Part shown: positions 14,849 to 22,789 of the stretch, in pieces
How positions within the stretch are numbered: the stretch's first letter is position 1
How the letters are laid out: each line of letters begins with the position of its first letter
Position numbers and translations under genes: made by a program
Assembly: GCA_017476575.1 (NCBI GenBank)
Contig: JAFUZO010000046.1
Coordinates: 1 to 32,357, forward strand
Direction: 5' to 3'
Origin: Bacteroidales bacterium
Lineage (GTDB): Bacteria; Bacteroidota; Bacteroidia; Bacteroidales; UBA932
Length of the DNA stretch: 32,357 nt
The notes under the pieces: model-generated
What the model was told of the DNA's origin: nothing
Database searches by the model: none
What the model saw: the letters and a program-made list of their open reading frames with translations, nothing else

Positions 14849-14965
14849 TTATCCCTGGCGCATCTTGAACTTGGGGTTCTTCTTGCAGATGACGTACAGG
14901 CGGCCTTTGCGTCTGACGATCTTGCAGTCTTCGCTGCGCTTCTTGATGGATGTCTTGACTTTCAT
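14849..14965 (-). CDS. rpmJ: 50S ribosomal protein L36
   Basis: Large-subunit protein L36, 38 residues, read by hand: [20 protein letters not shown] then [18 protein letters not shown]. Zinc-binding L36 uses three Cys and one His. Here only Cys14 and Cys27 remain; the first Cys is replaced within SED and the His by Phe33, so this is a form that probably does not hold zinc. It lies 12 bases after infA and before rpsM, a usual order. Confidence 0.95.
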   Translation of the reverse strand: MKVKTSIKKRSEDCKIVRRKGRLYVICKKNPKFKMRQG

Positions 14966-14977
14966 TTCTATCTGTTT

Positions 14978-15196
14978 TTATTTGTATCTGAAAGAAATTC
15001 TTCCTTTGGTTAAATCGTAAGGTGAGATTTCGACTTTGACCCGGTCGCCGAGTAGGATATGGATAAAGTTCATCCTCATCTTACCAGAAATGTTGCAGAG
15101 GAGGACATGGCCGTTCTCCAACTCCACGCGGAACATGGCGTTGGGGAGGGTCTCGATAACCGTTCCATCCTGCTCGATTGCTACTTGCTTTGACAT
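14978..15196 (-). CDS. infA: Translation initiation factor IF-1
   Basis: IF-1, 72 residues, a single OB-fold protein that binds the 30S A site during initiation together with IF-2 and IF-3. It begins [20 protein letters not shown] and has the conserved [20 protein letters not shown] and [20 protein letters not shown]. Length is the family norm. It follows map by 12 bases; secY-map-infA-rpmJ-rpsM is a widespread order in Bacteroidota. Confidence 0.98.
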   Translation of the reverse strand: MSKQVAIEQDGTVIETLPNAMFRVELENGHVLLCNISGKMRMNFIHILLGDRVKVEISPYDLTKGRISFRYK

Positions 15197-15208
15197 GGAA
15201 ATATCACT

Positions 15209-15988
15209 TTAAAATTTAATCAAACCGCTCTTTTCGATGTAGTCGAAGGTCGAAAGCTGTTCAGCATGGCCTTTACGGACAACAACCGTCAGCTCGTAAT
15301 GGGCCGCGTTCTTGTGGTCGGCGGTGTGTACTGCCCAACCATTCCTTGCAAGATACACACCTCTGGCGCCCGCACAGATCATCGGCTCGATACAGGTGGT
15401 CATCCCGTCGACCAGCCGTGCCCCGTGGCCCTGCCTTCCGTAGTTCGGAATGCCGGGGGCCTCGTGCATTTCCCGGCCGACACCATGCCCCTCCAGTTCG
15501 CGTACGACGGAGAAGCCGTATGACTCGGCGTACGATTGCACCGCGTATCCGATATCGCCTGTCCGATGGCCCGCCACGGCCGCCTCGATACCCTTGTACA
15601 GGGATGCCTTGGTGACATCCAGGAGCCGACGGGTCCCGGCGTCGACCTCCCCGACCGGGAAGGTGTAAGCCGAATCCCCGTTGTACCCCTTGTACAGGGT
15701 CCCGCAGTCCACCGACACGATATCGCCCTCCTTGAGGACATAATCGGACGGAAAACCGTGCACGACGACATCGTTGACGGACATGCAGAGCGCAGCCGGG
15801 AAGCCTTCGAAACCTTTGAAGGAAGGGACCGCCCCATGATCACGGATAAAGGTCTCGGCCACCTCGTTCAACTTCGCAGTTGTCACACCAGGGGCGACCA
15901 GCTTACCGACCTCGGCCAGTGTCCGCGACACCAGGTCTCCGTTGATCCTGAGGAGTTCGATCTCCTCCGCTGTCTTAGGCCTTATCAT
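15209..15988 (-). CDS. map: Methionine aminopeptidase type I
   Basis: Removes the initiator methionine from new proteins; cytoplasmic metalloenzyme (259 residues) of the pita-bread fold. Metal ligands are visible in order: Asp in VSVDCGTLYKGYNGD (about 92), Asp in NGDSAYTF (about 103), His in GHGVGREMHEAPG (about 168), Glu in CIEPM (about 201) and Glu in AAHYELTVVV (about 232). The substrate-pocket His in VNDVVVHGFP is also present. No N-terminal zinc-finger extension. It lies 28 bases after secY. Confidence 0.96.
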   Translation of the reverse strand: MIRPKTAEEIELLRINGDLVSRTLAEVGKLVAPGVTTAKLNEVAETFIRDHGAVPSFKGFEGFPAALCMSVNDVVVHGFPSDYVLKEGDIVSVDCGTLYKGYNGDSAYTFPVGEVDAGTRRLLDVTKASLYKGIEAAVAGHRTGDIGYAVQSYAESYGFSVVRELEGHGVGREMHEAPGIPNYGRQGHGARLVDGMTTCIEPMICAGARGVYLARNGWAVHTADHKNAAHYELTVVVRKGHAEQLSTFDYIEKSGLIKF

Positions 15989-16016
15989 CTTTCGGAATCG
16001 ACTTCATTTCAAAGAA

Positions 16017-17336
16017 CTACATACCGGAACGTCCTGTCAGACGACCTGTCTTCATGAGTCCGTCGTAATGGCGCATCAGCAGGTAGCTTTCAATCTGCTG
16101 GAGCGTATCCAGGACGACACCCACGGTAATCAGCAGCGAGGTGCCGCCGAAGAAGCTGGCGAACTGGTTGTTGATACCGAACACATTCGCAAGGGCCGGC
16201 ATGATGGCGATCAGCGCGAGGAAGATGGAACCCGGAAGGGTGACCCTGGACAGGATGTTGTCCAGGTATTCCGCGGTCTTCTTGCCCGGTTTCACGCCCG
16301 GGATGAACCCGCCGTTCTTCTTCATGTCCTCGGCCATCATGGTCGGGTTGACCGTGACGGCGGTATAGAAATAGGTGAAGACGACGACGAGGAAGCCGAA
16401 CACGATGTTGTACCAGATGCTGGTATAGCTGGAGAAGGCGGCTGCGATGCCACGGGTGGCGTCGTAGCGGCCGAAGAGCATCGGAATCATCATCAAGGCC
16501 TGGGCAAAGATGATCGGCATGACGCCGGCGGCGTTGATCTTCAGCGGAAGGTACTGGCGGACACCGCCGTACTGCTTGTTGCCGATGACACGCTTGGCAT
16601 ACTGCACGGGGACCTTGCGGACGGCCTGCACAAGGGCGATGGCTGCGATGATGACAAGGAACCAGAGAACCATCTCGACGACCAGCAGGAGCGGACCGCC
16701 GACACCCGTAGAAGTGACCTTCTGGCCGATTTCAGCGACGAGGGCATACGGGAGACGGGCCACGATGCCGATCATGATGATGATGGAGATACCGTTGCCG
16801 ATACCGCGGTCGGTGATACGCTCGCCGAGCCACATGACGAACATGGATCCCCCCATCAGGATGATGGTGGAGACCAGGTTGAAGGTGAAACTCGACCAAC
16901 CCACGGCAATCGCGTTGCGCGGAACCATACCGGTCACATAGGCCGGACCCTGGATCGCGAGGATCAGGATGGTGAGGTAGCGGGTGATCTGGTTCATCTT
17001 CCGGCGGCCGGACTCGCCCTCCATCTGCATCTTGCGGAAGGCGGGGACGAACATGCCGAGAAGCTGGACCACGATGGATGCCGAGATGTACGGCATCACG
17101 CCGAGAGCGAAGACGGAAGCGTTACCGAAAGCACCGCCGGAGAACATGTTGAGCAGTCCGACGAGGCCTTCCTGGGTGCCGCTGATACCTCCCTTGAGGA
17201 CCTCGGGATCAAGGCCGGGAAGGAGGATGTAGCAACCGAGACGGTAAACCAGCACGAGGAGGATGGTGTATCCGATCCTCGTGCGCAGTTCTTCGATCTT
17301 GTAGATGTTCTTGATGGTCTCGATAAACTTCTTCAT
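16017..17336 (-). CDS. secY: Preprotein translocase subunit SecY
   Basis: Channel subunit of the Sec translocase (439 residues, about ten membrane helices). Diagnostic blocks: RIGYTILLVLVYRLGCYILLPGLDPE near the N-terminus with helix 1 and the plug region, GIGNGISIIIMIGI in the middle, and LPLKINAAGVMPIIFAQALMMIP and KNGGFIPGVKPGKKTAEYLD in the C-terminal half. It is preceded by rplO (5-base gap), the universal context for secY in the spc operon. Confidence 0.98.
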   Translation of the reverse strand: MKKFIETIKNIYKIEELRTRIGYTILLVLVYRLGCYILLPGLDPEVLKGGISGTQEGLVGLLNMFSGGAFGNASVFALGVMPYISASIVVQLLGMFVPAFRKMQMEGESGRRKMNQITRYLTILILAIQGPAYVTGMVPRNAIAVGWSSFTFNLVSTIILMGGSMFVMWLGERITDRGIGNGISIIIMIGIVARLPYALVAEIGQKVTSTGVGGPLLLVVEMVLWFLVIIAAIALVQAVRKVPVQYAKRVIGNKQYGGVRQYLPLKINAAGVMPIIFAQALMMIPMLFGRYDATRGIAAAFSSYTSIWYNIVFGFLVVVFTYFYTAVTVNPTMMAEDMKKNGGFIPGVKPGKKTAEYLDNILSRVTLPGSIFLALIAIMPALANVFGINNQFASFFGGTSLLITVGVVLDTLQQIESYLLMRHYDGLMKTGRLTGRSGM

Positions 17337-17341
17337 CGCGA

Positions 17342-17791
17342 TTACTCGATTACGGTTGCTTTGCCGCCGACGGCTTCGATCTTCGTGATTGCGGAAGCGG
17401 AGAAGGCGTGGGCCTTGACCTCGACGGCCGCGGTGATCTCGCCGTTGCCGAGGACCTTGACAAGGTCCCGCTTGGAGGCGAGGCCGGCGCCGATGAAGGT
17501 CTCCACGTCGAATTCCTTGACACCGAGTTTCTCAGACAGGGCCTGGATCGTGGACACGTTGATGCCCTTGTATTCCACACGGGTCGGGTTCTTGAAGCCG
17601 AACTTCGGGAGACGGCGCTGGATAGGCATCTGGCCACCTTCGAAACCGATCTTATGCTCGTAACCGGAACGGGCCTGTGCGCCCTTGGTACCACGGGTGG
17701 CGGTACCACCCTTGCCGGAACCCTGGCCGCGGCCGACGCGCTTCGAGTTGTGTGTTGCGCCCTTTGCGGGCTTGAGATTTTCAAGTTTCAT
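17342..17791 (-). CDS. rplO: 50S ribosomal protein L15
   Basis: Large-subunit protein L15 (149 residues), which binds 23S rRNA through an extended basic N-terminal arm. The arm reads LKPAKGATHNSKRVGRGQGS with GKGGTATRGTKGAQAR after it, the classic Gly-rich start. The globular C-terminal half includes LGVKEFDVETFI and an alternating beta pattern. It lies between rpmD and secY. Confidence 0.98.
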   Translation of the reverse strand: MKLENLKPAKGATHNSKRVGRGQGSGKGGTATRGTKGAQARSGYEHKIGFEGGQMPIQRRLPKFGFKNPTRVEYKGINVSTIQALSEKLGVKEFDVETFIGAGLASKRDLVKVLGNGEITAAVEVKAHAFSASAITKIEAVGGKATVIE

Positions 17792-17805
17792 AGCTCTGCT
17801 CCTCC

Positions 17806-17988
17806 TTAGTCAATTTCTTCAACAGTTACGAGGTGGTGCACCTTCTCCACCATACCGCGGGTGATCGGAGTGTCCTCGACCTCCACGGTCTGATGCATCC
17901 TGCGGATACCGAGAGTCTTGAGGTTGGCGATCTGGCGGCGGGTCTCGCCGTTCTTGGACCGCACCTGGGTAATTCTAAGCTTTGCCAT
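17806..17988 (-). CDS. rpmD: 50S ribosomal protein L30
   Basis: Large-subunit protein L30 (60 residues), a small beta-alpha-beta fold. The sequence begins MAKLRITQVRSKNGETRRQI and continues with NLKTLGIRRMHQTVEVEDTP, the conserved core with the Leu-Gly-Leu/Ile-x-(K/R) turn. Length is normal. Its position between rpsE and rplO is standard. Confidence 0.97.
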   Translation of the reverse strand: MAKLRITQVRSKNGETRRQIANLKTLGIRRMHQTVEVEDTPITRGMVEKVHHLVTVEEID

Positions 17989-18004
17989 AGTGTCTCTCTC
18001 CTTA

Positions 18005-18523
18005 TTATCCGTTAAACACTTTGCTCATCGGAATGCCCCGCAGGCCGGCCACCGTGTAGGCGTCGCGCATCTCGGTCAGGGCGGCGATGGTCGCTTTCAC
18101 GAGGTTGTGCGGGTTGGAAGAACCCTTGGATTTGGCGAGCACGTTCTGGATGCCGGCGGACTCGAAGACGGCACGCATGGCACCGCCAGCCTTTACACCG
18201 GTACCCGGAGCAGCCGGTTTCATGAACACCTCGGCGCCGCCGAAACGGGCCACCTGCTCATGCGGGATGGTGGTGTTGATGACCGGGACCTTGACGAGGT
18301 TCTTCTTTGCATCCTCCACGCCCTTGGCGATGGCGGCGGTCACTTCGTTGGCCTTACCGAGACCATAGCCGACAACGCCATTCTCGTCTCCGACGACGAC
18401 GATGGCGGCAAAGCGGAAGTGACGGCCACCCTTGGTGACCTTGGTCACACGGTTGATGGCTACCAGTCTGTCCTTGAGTTCGAGGTCAGACGTCTTGACT
18501 CTTTTTACGTTTGTGTTTGCCAT
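18005..18523 (-). CDS. rpsE: 30S ribosomal protein S5
   Basis: Small-subunit protein S5 (172 residues), which helps decoding accuracy and mRNA unwinding at the entry tunnel. The N-terminal double-stranded-RNA-binding domain has [20 protein letters not shown] and [21 protein letters not shown]. The C-terminal domain has [23 protein letters not shown], with [15 protein letters not shown] after it. It lies between rplR and rpmD. Confidence 0.98.
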   Translation of the reverse strand: MANTNVKRVKTSDLELKDRLVAINRVTKVTKGGRHFRFAAIVVVGDENGVVGYGLGKANEVTAAIAKGVEDAKKNLVKVPVINTTIPHEQVARFGGAEVFMKPAAPGTGVKAGGAMRAVFESAGIQNVLAKSKGSSNPHNLVKATIAALTEMRDAYTVAGLRGIPMSKVFNG

Positions 18524-18534
18524 AGTCTCAATGA

Positions 18535-18897
18535 TTAGAATAAGAGGCCGCCTTCACGGGCAGCGTCTGCCAAACTTTTAACCCGGCCGTGGAAGAGATA
18601 GCCTCCGCGGTCGAAAGCAACCTTGGTGATGCCGGCTGCGAGAGCGCGCTCGGCGATGGCCTTGCCGACAATGGCGGCGGCATCGATGCCGTTCTTGCCC
18701 TTCGTCTCTGCCGCGAGACCCTTGTCGTTGGAAGCGGCGGCGGCAAGGGTCACACCCCTCTCGTCGTCGATGACCTGGACATAGATCTGCTTGTTGGAGC
18801 GGAAGACGACCATACGGGGACGCTCGGCCGTGCCATTGACATGCTTGCGGATACGGTAGTGGATCCGTTTTCTTCTTTCAATTCTATTCAATGCCAT
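18535..18897 (-). CDS. rplR: 50S ribosomal protein L18
   Basis: Large-subunit protein L18 (120 residues), which binds 5S rRNA in the central protuberance. It starts with the basic [20 protein letters not shown] and then [20 protein letters not shown]. The C-terminal [23 protein letters not shown] is diagnostic. It is placed between rplF and rpsE as usual. Confidence 0.98.
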   Translation of the reverse strand: MALNRIERRKRIHYRIRKHVNGTAERPRMVVFRSNKQIYVQVIDDERGVTLAAAASNDKGLAAETKGKNGIDAAAIVGKAIAERALAAGITKVAFDRGGYLFHGRVKSLADAAREGGLLF

Positions 18898-18914
18898 AAC
18901 TCTTTCCTCCTGAT

Positions 18915-19475
18915 TTATTTGGCGGCCGCGGTCTTGCCGGCCTTGCGGCGGAGCTGCTCGCCGACGAACTTGATACCCTTGCCCTTGTACGGCTCAGGAC
19001 GACGGAATGAACGGATCTTGGCGGCCACCTCGCCGACCAGCTGCTTGTCGGCGCTCTTGAGGATCAGGACCGGGTTCTCACCCTTGCGGACCTGCGGGGT
19101 CTCAGCCTTGACCTCCTCCGGAAGCATGAGCTGGATATCGTGGGAGTAACCGAGTGCCATGGTCAGGAGCTGGCCCTGGGCAGCGACACGGTAACCCACA
19201 CCCACGAATTCCTGCTTGATGGTGAAGCCTTCAGAGACACCGACCACCATGTTGTGGACGAGCGCCCGGTAGAGGCCGTGCATCGAGCGGAAGCGGGGAA
19301 GGTCGCTCGGACGGGTGAATTTGATCTCGTTTCCCTCGATGGTGACCGTGATGTCCGGATCTACTTTCTGGCTCAGTTCACCAAGGGGGCCTTTCACCTT
19401 CACGATATTGCCGTCGAGAAGCTCAGCTTTCGTACCAGCCGGAAGGACTACAGGCAATTTACCGATTCTTGACAT
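18915..19475 (-). CDS. rplF: 50S ribosomal protein L6
   Basis: Large-subunit protein L6 near the factor-binding site, two repeated beta-alpha domains. I chose the ATG at 19475, giving [20 protein letters not shown] and 186 residues, the family norm. An in-frame ATG at 19511 would add twelve atypical residues and overlap the rpsH end. The C-terminal signature [20 protein letters not shown] is present, with a short Lys/Ala tail. Confidence 0.97.
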   Translation of the reverse strand: MSRIGKLPVVLPAGTKAELLDGNIVKVKGPLGELSQKVDPDITVTIEGNEIKFTRPSDLPRFRSMHGLYRALVHNMVVGVSEGFTIKQEFVGVGYRVAAQGQLLTMALGYSHDIQLMLPEEVKAETPQVRKGENPVLILKSADKQLVGEVAAKIRSFRRPEPYKGKGIKFVGEQLRRKAGKTAAAK

Positions 19476-19495
19476 AATTGATAGTTCTCTTTGGA

Positions 19496-19891
19496 TTAGT
19501 ATACATAGCAAATAACCTCACCGCCGACGTTCAGGTCCTTGGCCTCCTTGTCGGTGATGACACCCTTGGACGTGGAAAGGATGGCAATGCCGAGGCCGTT
19601 GAGGACGCGCGGCATGTTCTTCACGTCAACGTACTTCCGCAGACCCGGCTTCGAAACGCGGACGATGCTCTTGATGGCAGCGGCTTTGGTCTCAGGATGG
19701 TACTTGAGTGCAATCTTGATGGTGTTGTACGGCGTTCCCTCGACTATCTTGTAGCTGAGGATGTAGCCCTTCTCGCACAGAATCTTGGTGAGAGCGACCT
19801 TCATGTTGGAGGACGGGATCTCGACGACCTTCTTACCGGCAAGGTAAGCGTTACGGATTCTGGTCAGGAAATCTGCAATAGGATCAGTCAT
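19496..19891 (-). CDS. rpsH: 30S ribosomal protein S8
   Basis: Small-subunit protein S8 (131 residues), a central-domain 16S rRNA binder; in E. coli it represses the spc operon. It begins MTDPIADFLTRIRNAYLAGK and ends with the conserved VLNGLGIAILSTSKGVITDK and the GGEVICYVY C-terminus. It follows an unusually long, hairpin-containing spacer after rpsN (separate entry). Confidence 0.98.
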   Translation of the reverse strand: MTDPIADFLTRIRNAYLAGKKVVEIPSSNMKVALTKILCEKGYILSYKIVEGTPYNTIKIALKYHPETKAAAIKSIVRVSKPGLRKYVDVKNMPRVLNGLGIAILSTSKGVITDKEAKDLNVGGEVICYVY

Positions 19892-19984
19892 TGTTTTGTC
19901 TTTTTGGTGGACCGGCGCTGTCAGGCGCCCGATATCCGATTGTTAATTCTTTTTATGGACTCCCGGTCAATCCGGGAACGTATT
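19892..19984 (-). promoter_or_regulatory. rpsN-rpsH spacer with two hairpins
   Basis: This 93-base spacer is the longest inside the ribosomal superoperon, where most gaps are 2-36 bases. In transcription order it holds CCCGG-ATTGA-CCGGG (19976-19962) and GGCGC-CTGACA-GCGCC (19929-19914), then the rpsH start. Neither hairpin has a strong U-tract. A role as a translational operator, attenuator or processing site is inference. Confidence 0.4.
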
Positions 19985-20254
19985 CTACCAACTGGCCTTC
20001 TTGACGCCCGGGATAAGACCGGCGGATGCCATCTCGCGGAACTGGATACGGCTGAGACCGAAGTCGCGCATGTATCCTTTCGGACGGCCGGTCAGGGAGC
20101 AACGGTTGTGGAGACGGACCGGGCTCGCATTCTTCGGGAGCTTGTCGAGGGCGGCATAATCACCGGCTTCTTTGAGGGCAGCCCGCTTGGCGGCGTACTT
20201 GGCAACCATTTTCGCGCGCTTGACCTCGCGTGCTTTCATTGATTCTTTTGCCAT
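19985..20254 (-). CDS. rpsN: 30S ribosomal protein S14
   Basis: Small-subunit protein S14 (89 residues) in the 30S head. It has the long, zinc-free form: the N-terminal basic helix [20 protein letters not shown] and the C-terminal [19 protein letters not shown], with no CxxC pairs. The order rplE-rpsN-rpsH matches typical spc operons. Confidence 0.98.
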   Translation of the reverse strand: MAKESMKAREVKRAKMVAKYAAKRAALKEAGDYAALDKLPKNASPVRLHNRCSLTGRPKGYMRDFGLSRIQFREMASAGLIPGVKKASW

Positions 20255-20263
20255 GCTTCTATC

Positions 20264-20866
20264 TTAGTTATTGTGTTTCTTGAACGGAAGACCGAAGGCC
20301 TTGAGAAGAGCGTGCGCCTCTTCGTCGGTCGGGGCGGTCGTGACAAAGGTGATCTCGATACCGTGGATGCGCGGATTCTTGTCGATCTCGACCTCGGGGA
20401 AGATAATCTGTTCCTTGATACCGAGGGTATAGTTGCCCTGGCCGTCCATCTTCTCGGAGATGCCGTTGAAGTCACGGATACGAGGGAGGGCGATACGGAT
20501 AAGGCGCTCCAGGAACTCGTACATCTTCACATCGCGGAGGGTGACCTTCGTGCCGATCGGCATGCCCTTGCGGAGTTTGAAGTTGGAGATATCCTTGCGG
20601 GAAGCGGTGACAACCGCCTTCTGTCCGGCGATGAGGGAGAGCTCTTCGGCCGCTTCCTCGACCAGCTTCTTGTCCTGGGTGGCATCGCCGACACCTTCGT
20701 TGAGGGTGATCTTGACGATCTTCGGGACCTGCATGACGGTCGTATAGGAGAACTGCTTCATGAGCGCGGGAACGATTTCCTCCTTGTAGACTTTCTTGAG
20801 GTCGGGAACGTATCCTGCAGGAAGGGCCTGGACCTCGGCAGCCTGCTTGTTATTCTTCTTTGCCAT
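20264..20866 (-). CDS. rplE: 50S ribosomal protein L5
   Basis: Large-subunit protein L5 (200 residues), which binds 5S rRNA and touches P-site tRNA. The family core starts at about residue 17 ([19 protein letters not shown]); the first 16 residues ([16 protein letters not shown]) are an extra tail compared with the usual 179-185. Conserved blocks: [16 protein letters not shown], then [14 protein letters not shown] and [12 protein letters not shown], with [20 protein letters not shown] at the end. Confidence 0.97.
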   Translation of the reverse strand: MAKKNNKQAAEVQALPAGYVPDLKKVYKEEIVPALMKQFSYTTVMQVPKIVKITLNEGVGDATQDKKLVEEAAEELSLIAGQKAVVTASRKDISNFKLRKGMPIGTKVTLRDVKMYEFLERLIRIALPRIRDFNGISEKMDGQGNYTLGIKEQIIFPEVEIDKNPRIHGIEITFVTTAPTDEEAHALLKAFGLPFKKHNN

Positions 20867-20868
20867 AA

Positions 20869-21183
20869 TTACTTGATCTCCTCTCCGGTTGTTTTAGCAT
20901 AACGTATCTTCTTTCCATCCACCACCTTGTGGCCGACCTTGGTCGGCTTGCCGGAGGCGTCCATCAGGTTCACGTTGGAAATATGGATCGCAGCTTCCTG
21001 TTTGACAATACCGCCCTGCGGGTTCTTCGGGCTCGGCTTGGTGTGCTTGGACACCATGTTCACCCCCTCGACAATGACGCGGTCCTTGTCACGGAGGACT
21101 TCCAGGACCTTGCCTTTCGCACCTTTGTCGTTACCGGCATTCACATACACGGTATCGCCTTTCTTGATATTGAACTTTTTCAT
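20869..21183 (-). CDS. rplX: 50S ribosomal protein L24
   Basis: Large-subunit protein L24, an early assembly protein with an N-terminal KOW motif. I chose the ATG at 21183, giving [20 protein letters not shown] and 104 residues; the in-frame ATG at 21225 would add fourteen unlike residues that run into rplN. The KOW strand [21 protein letters not shown] and the [20 protein letters not shown] segment are diagnostic. Confidence 0.97.
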   Translation of the reverse strand: MKKFNIKKGDTVYVNAGNDKGAKGKVLEVLRDKDRVIVEGVNMVSKHTKPSPKNPQGGIVKQEAAIHISNVNLMDASGKPTKVGHKVVDGKKIRYAKTTGEEIK

Positions 21184-21196
21184 GGTCTGAGTGATT

Positions 21197-21562
21197 TTAG
21201 AGGACCTCCGGTGCCAGTGAAACAATCTTCATGTAGTTCTCACGGAGCTCGCGGGCGACCGGACCGAAGATACGGGTTCCGCGGAGCTCGCCGGCGTTGT
21301 TGAGGAGGACGCAGGCATTGTCGTCGAAGCGGATGTAGGAACCGTCGGCGCGGCGGATCTCCTTCTTGGTACGGACGACGACAGCCTTGGTGACGGTGCC
21401 TTTCTTGATGTCACCGCCAGGGATGGCGTTCTTGACCGTCACGACGATGGTCTCGCCGACGGTGGCGTAACGGTGGCGGGTACCGCCCAGGACACGGATG
21501 CAGAGCACTTCCTTTGCACCGCTGTTGTCAGCTACCTGTAAACGTGATTCCTGCTGTATCAT
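21197..21562 (-). CDS. rplN: 50S ribosomal protein L14
   Basis: Large-subunit protein L14 (121 residues) at the intersubunit face. It begins [20 protein letters not shown] with the conserved [20 protein letters not shown] and the C-terminal [20 protein letters not shown]. Normal length; the 2-base gap to rpsQ suggests coupled translation. Confidence 0.98.
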   Translation of the reverse strand: MIQQESRLQVADNSGAKEVLCIRVLGGTRHRYATVGETIVVTVKNAIPGGDIKKGTVTKAVVVRTKKEIRRADGSYIRFDDNACVLLNNAGELRGTRIFGPVARELRENYMKIVSLAPEVL

Positions 21563-21564
21563 AA

Positions 21565-21819
21565 CTACTTGACTTTTTCTACGATTTCAACTAATCTCCA
21601 GTTCTTGGTCTTGCTGAGCGGACGGGTCTCCATGATGCGGACGGTATCGCCCTCGGAGCATTCGTTCTTATCGTCCTGCGCAACGAACTTTGTGGTCTTC
21701 TTTACGAACTTGCCGTAGATAGGATGCTTCTCGTGACGCTCGACGGCCACGACGATGGTCTTGTCCATCTTGTTGCTGACCACGATTCCTACTCTTTCCT
21801 TGCGAAGATTTCTTTCCAT
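21565..21819 (-). CDS. rpsQ: 30S ribosomal protein S17
   Basis: Small-subunit protein S17 (84 residues), an OB-fold protein binding the 5-prime domain of 16S rRNA. It begins [20 protein letters not shown] and has the signature [22 protein letters not shown] near the C-terminus. It lies between rpmC and rplN as in the S10 operon. Confidence 0.98.
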   Translation of the reverse strand: MERNLRKERVGIVVSNKMDKTIVVAVERHEKHPIYGKFVKKTTKFVAQDDKNECSEGDTVRIMETRPLSKTKNWRLVEIVEKVK

Positions 21820-21832
21820 AGGACTCTATACT

Positions 21833-22030
21833 TTAGTTCTGCTGTTTCTCTTTCTCGGCGAGGATAGTGATCATGCGGGCAATATCCTGGCGGGTCTTCC
21901 TGATCTTGGACGTGTCCTCCAATGGAGAGATCGCGTGGTTGATCTTCATGGTGTCGAGGTTGTTCTTCTCGACCTCGATACGGTCGCGGAGGTCTGCGAT
22001 AGACATCTCACGTACTTCTGCTACTTTCAT
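21833..22030 (-). CDS. rpmC: 50S ribosomal protein L29
   Basis: Large-subunit protein L29 (65 residues), a helical hairpin beside the exit tunnel that helps dock SRP and trigger factor. The sequence is MKVAEVREMSIADLRDRIEV, then a middle region and a second helix with DTSKIRKTRQDIARMITIL. It lies 17 bases after rplP. Confidence 0.97.
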   Translation of the reverse strand: MKVAEVREMSIADLRDRIEVEKNNLDTMKINHAISPLEDTSKIRKTRQDIARMITILAEKEKQQN

Positions 22031-22047
22031 TTTCTGTCCTCCATTGA

Positions 22048-22470
22048 TTATTCTTCGACATAGTCCCTGCGGACCACGAACTTGGTCGCGACGGGGAGTT
22101 TATGGGCAGCCAGGCGCATGGCCTCACGGGCCGTTTCGAGGGAAACGCCCTCGGCCTCGAACAGGATGCGGCCCGGAGTGATCGGAGCGACGAAGCCCTG
22201 GGGATCGCCCTTACCTTTACCCATACGGGTATCGAGCGGCTTGGCAGTGAACGGCTTGGAAGGGAAGACGCGGATCCAGATCTGACCTTCACGGTTCATA
22301 CGGCGGGAGATAGCCTGACGGGCAGCCTCGATCTGCTGGGCCGTGAGCCAACAGTTCTCAAGGTTCTTGAGACCGAAGGAACCGAAGGCGAGCTGGTTGC
22401 CCCGCTGGGCATTGCCCTTCATGCGGTTCTTCTGTTCCCTTCTGAATTTTGTTCTTTTAGGCTGTAACAT
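22048..22470 (-). CDS. rplP: 50S ribosomal protein L16, first gene of the superoperon here
   Basis: Large-subunit protein L16 (140 residues), which positions A-site tRNA. It begins [20 protein letters not shown] and contains the conserved [20 protein letters not shown] and [20 protein letters not shown] blocks. In most bacteria, rpsC and seven further S10-operon genes lie directly upstream. Here the next 319 bases are non-coding, followed by an unrelated divergent gene, and rplP has its own promoter about 89 bases upstream. Confidence 0.98.
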   Translation of the reverse strand: MLQPKRTKFRREQKNRMKGNAQRGNQLAFGSFGLKNLENCWLTAQQIEAARQAISRRMNREGQIWIRVFPSKPFTAKPLDTRMGKGKGDPQGFVAPITPGRILFEAEGVSLETAREAMRLAAHKLPVATKFVVRRDYVEE

Positions 22471-22558
22471 TGCTGTAATGTTTTAAAATTTCCTTTACTT
22501 TCCCTTAACTCATTGACGCTCAGCTGGTTGGTTGCATTTTGCTCCAATTTCGGGAATG

Positions 22559-22589
22559 CAAAGTTACGAAAAAAATCCAAACCGGCAAG
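22559..22589 (-). promoter_or_regulatory. rplP: Promoter for the rplP-rplQ superoperon
   Basis: On the minus strand CTTG (22589-22586), a 19-base spacer and TAACTTTG (22566-22559) match the Bacteroidota promoter consensus TTTG-N19-TAnnTTTG almost exactly. Transcription would begin near 22552, giving a leader of about 80 bases before the rplP ATG, rich in AAGGGAAAG/AAAGGAAA purine runs. Confidence 0.75.
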
Positions 22590-22753
22590 ATTTTTTACCG
22601 ATTTTTTCGCGTTTTTCGACCGATGTTTTCGATACCTAACTTATTGATTCTTCCAGCGGTCGGCAATATGCATAAAAAAAATTCCGTCCGGTTTTCGACC
22701 GGATGTATCCGGAACGGTTGCGCAGCGGAGCCCCGATGGTCCGGAGGCGTCAC

Positions 22754-22784
22754 TTGGCGAAGTTTTTGCAAAAACGTATCTTTG
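22754..22784 (+). promoter_or_regulatory. Near-leaderless promoter for the DUF4294 gene
   Basis: TTG (22754-22756), a 20-base spacer and TATCTTTG (22777-22784) form a consensus Bacteroidota promoter. The ATG is at 22790, only 6 bases past the -7 box, where transcription is expected to begin. The mRNA would therefore have almost no 5-prime leader. Confidence 0.65.
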
Positions 22785-22789
22785 CACCG

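Larger units (their letters stand above)
22471..22789. other. Divergent promoter region between rplP and the DUF4294 gene
   Basis: 319 bases without a gene. It holds a promoter facing left (for rplP) and one facing right (for the DUF4294 gene), each with both boxes (separate entries). Poly-A/T runs near 22568-22616 and 22673-22680 add AT-rich UP-like character. No trace of rpsC coding sequence is visible. Confidence 0.7.

Noticed and set aside
15942..17663. Plus-strand open frame of 573 codons across secY and rplO
   Set aside because: It is antisense to two universally conserved genes and its product is an Asp/His-rich shadow with no domain.
22703..22789. N-terminal extension of the DUF4294 frame
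   Set aside because: It would lie upstream of the consensus promoter and would bury the clear signal peptide that begins at 22790.
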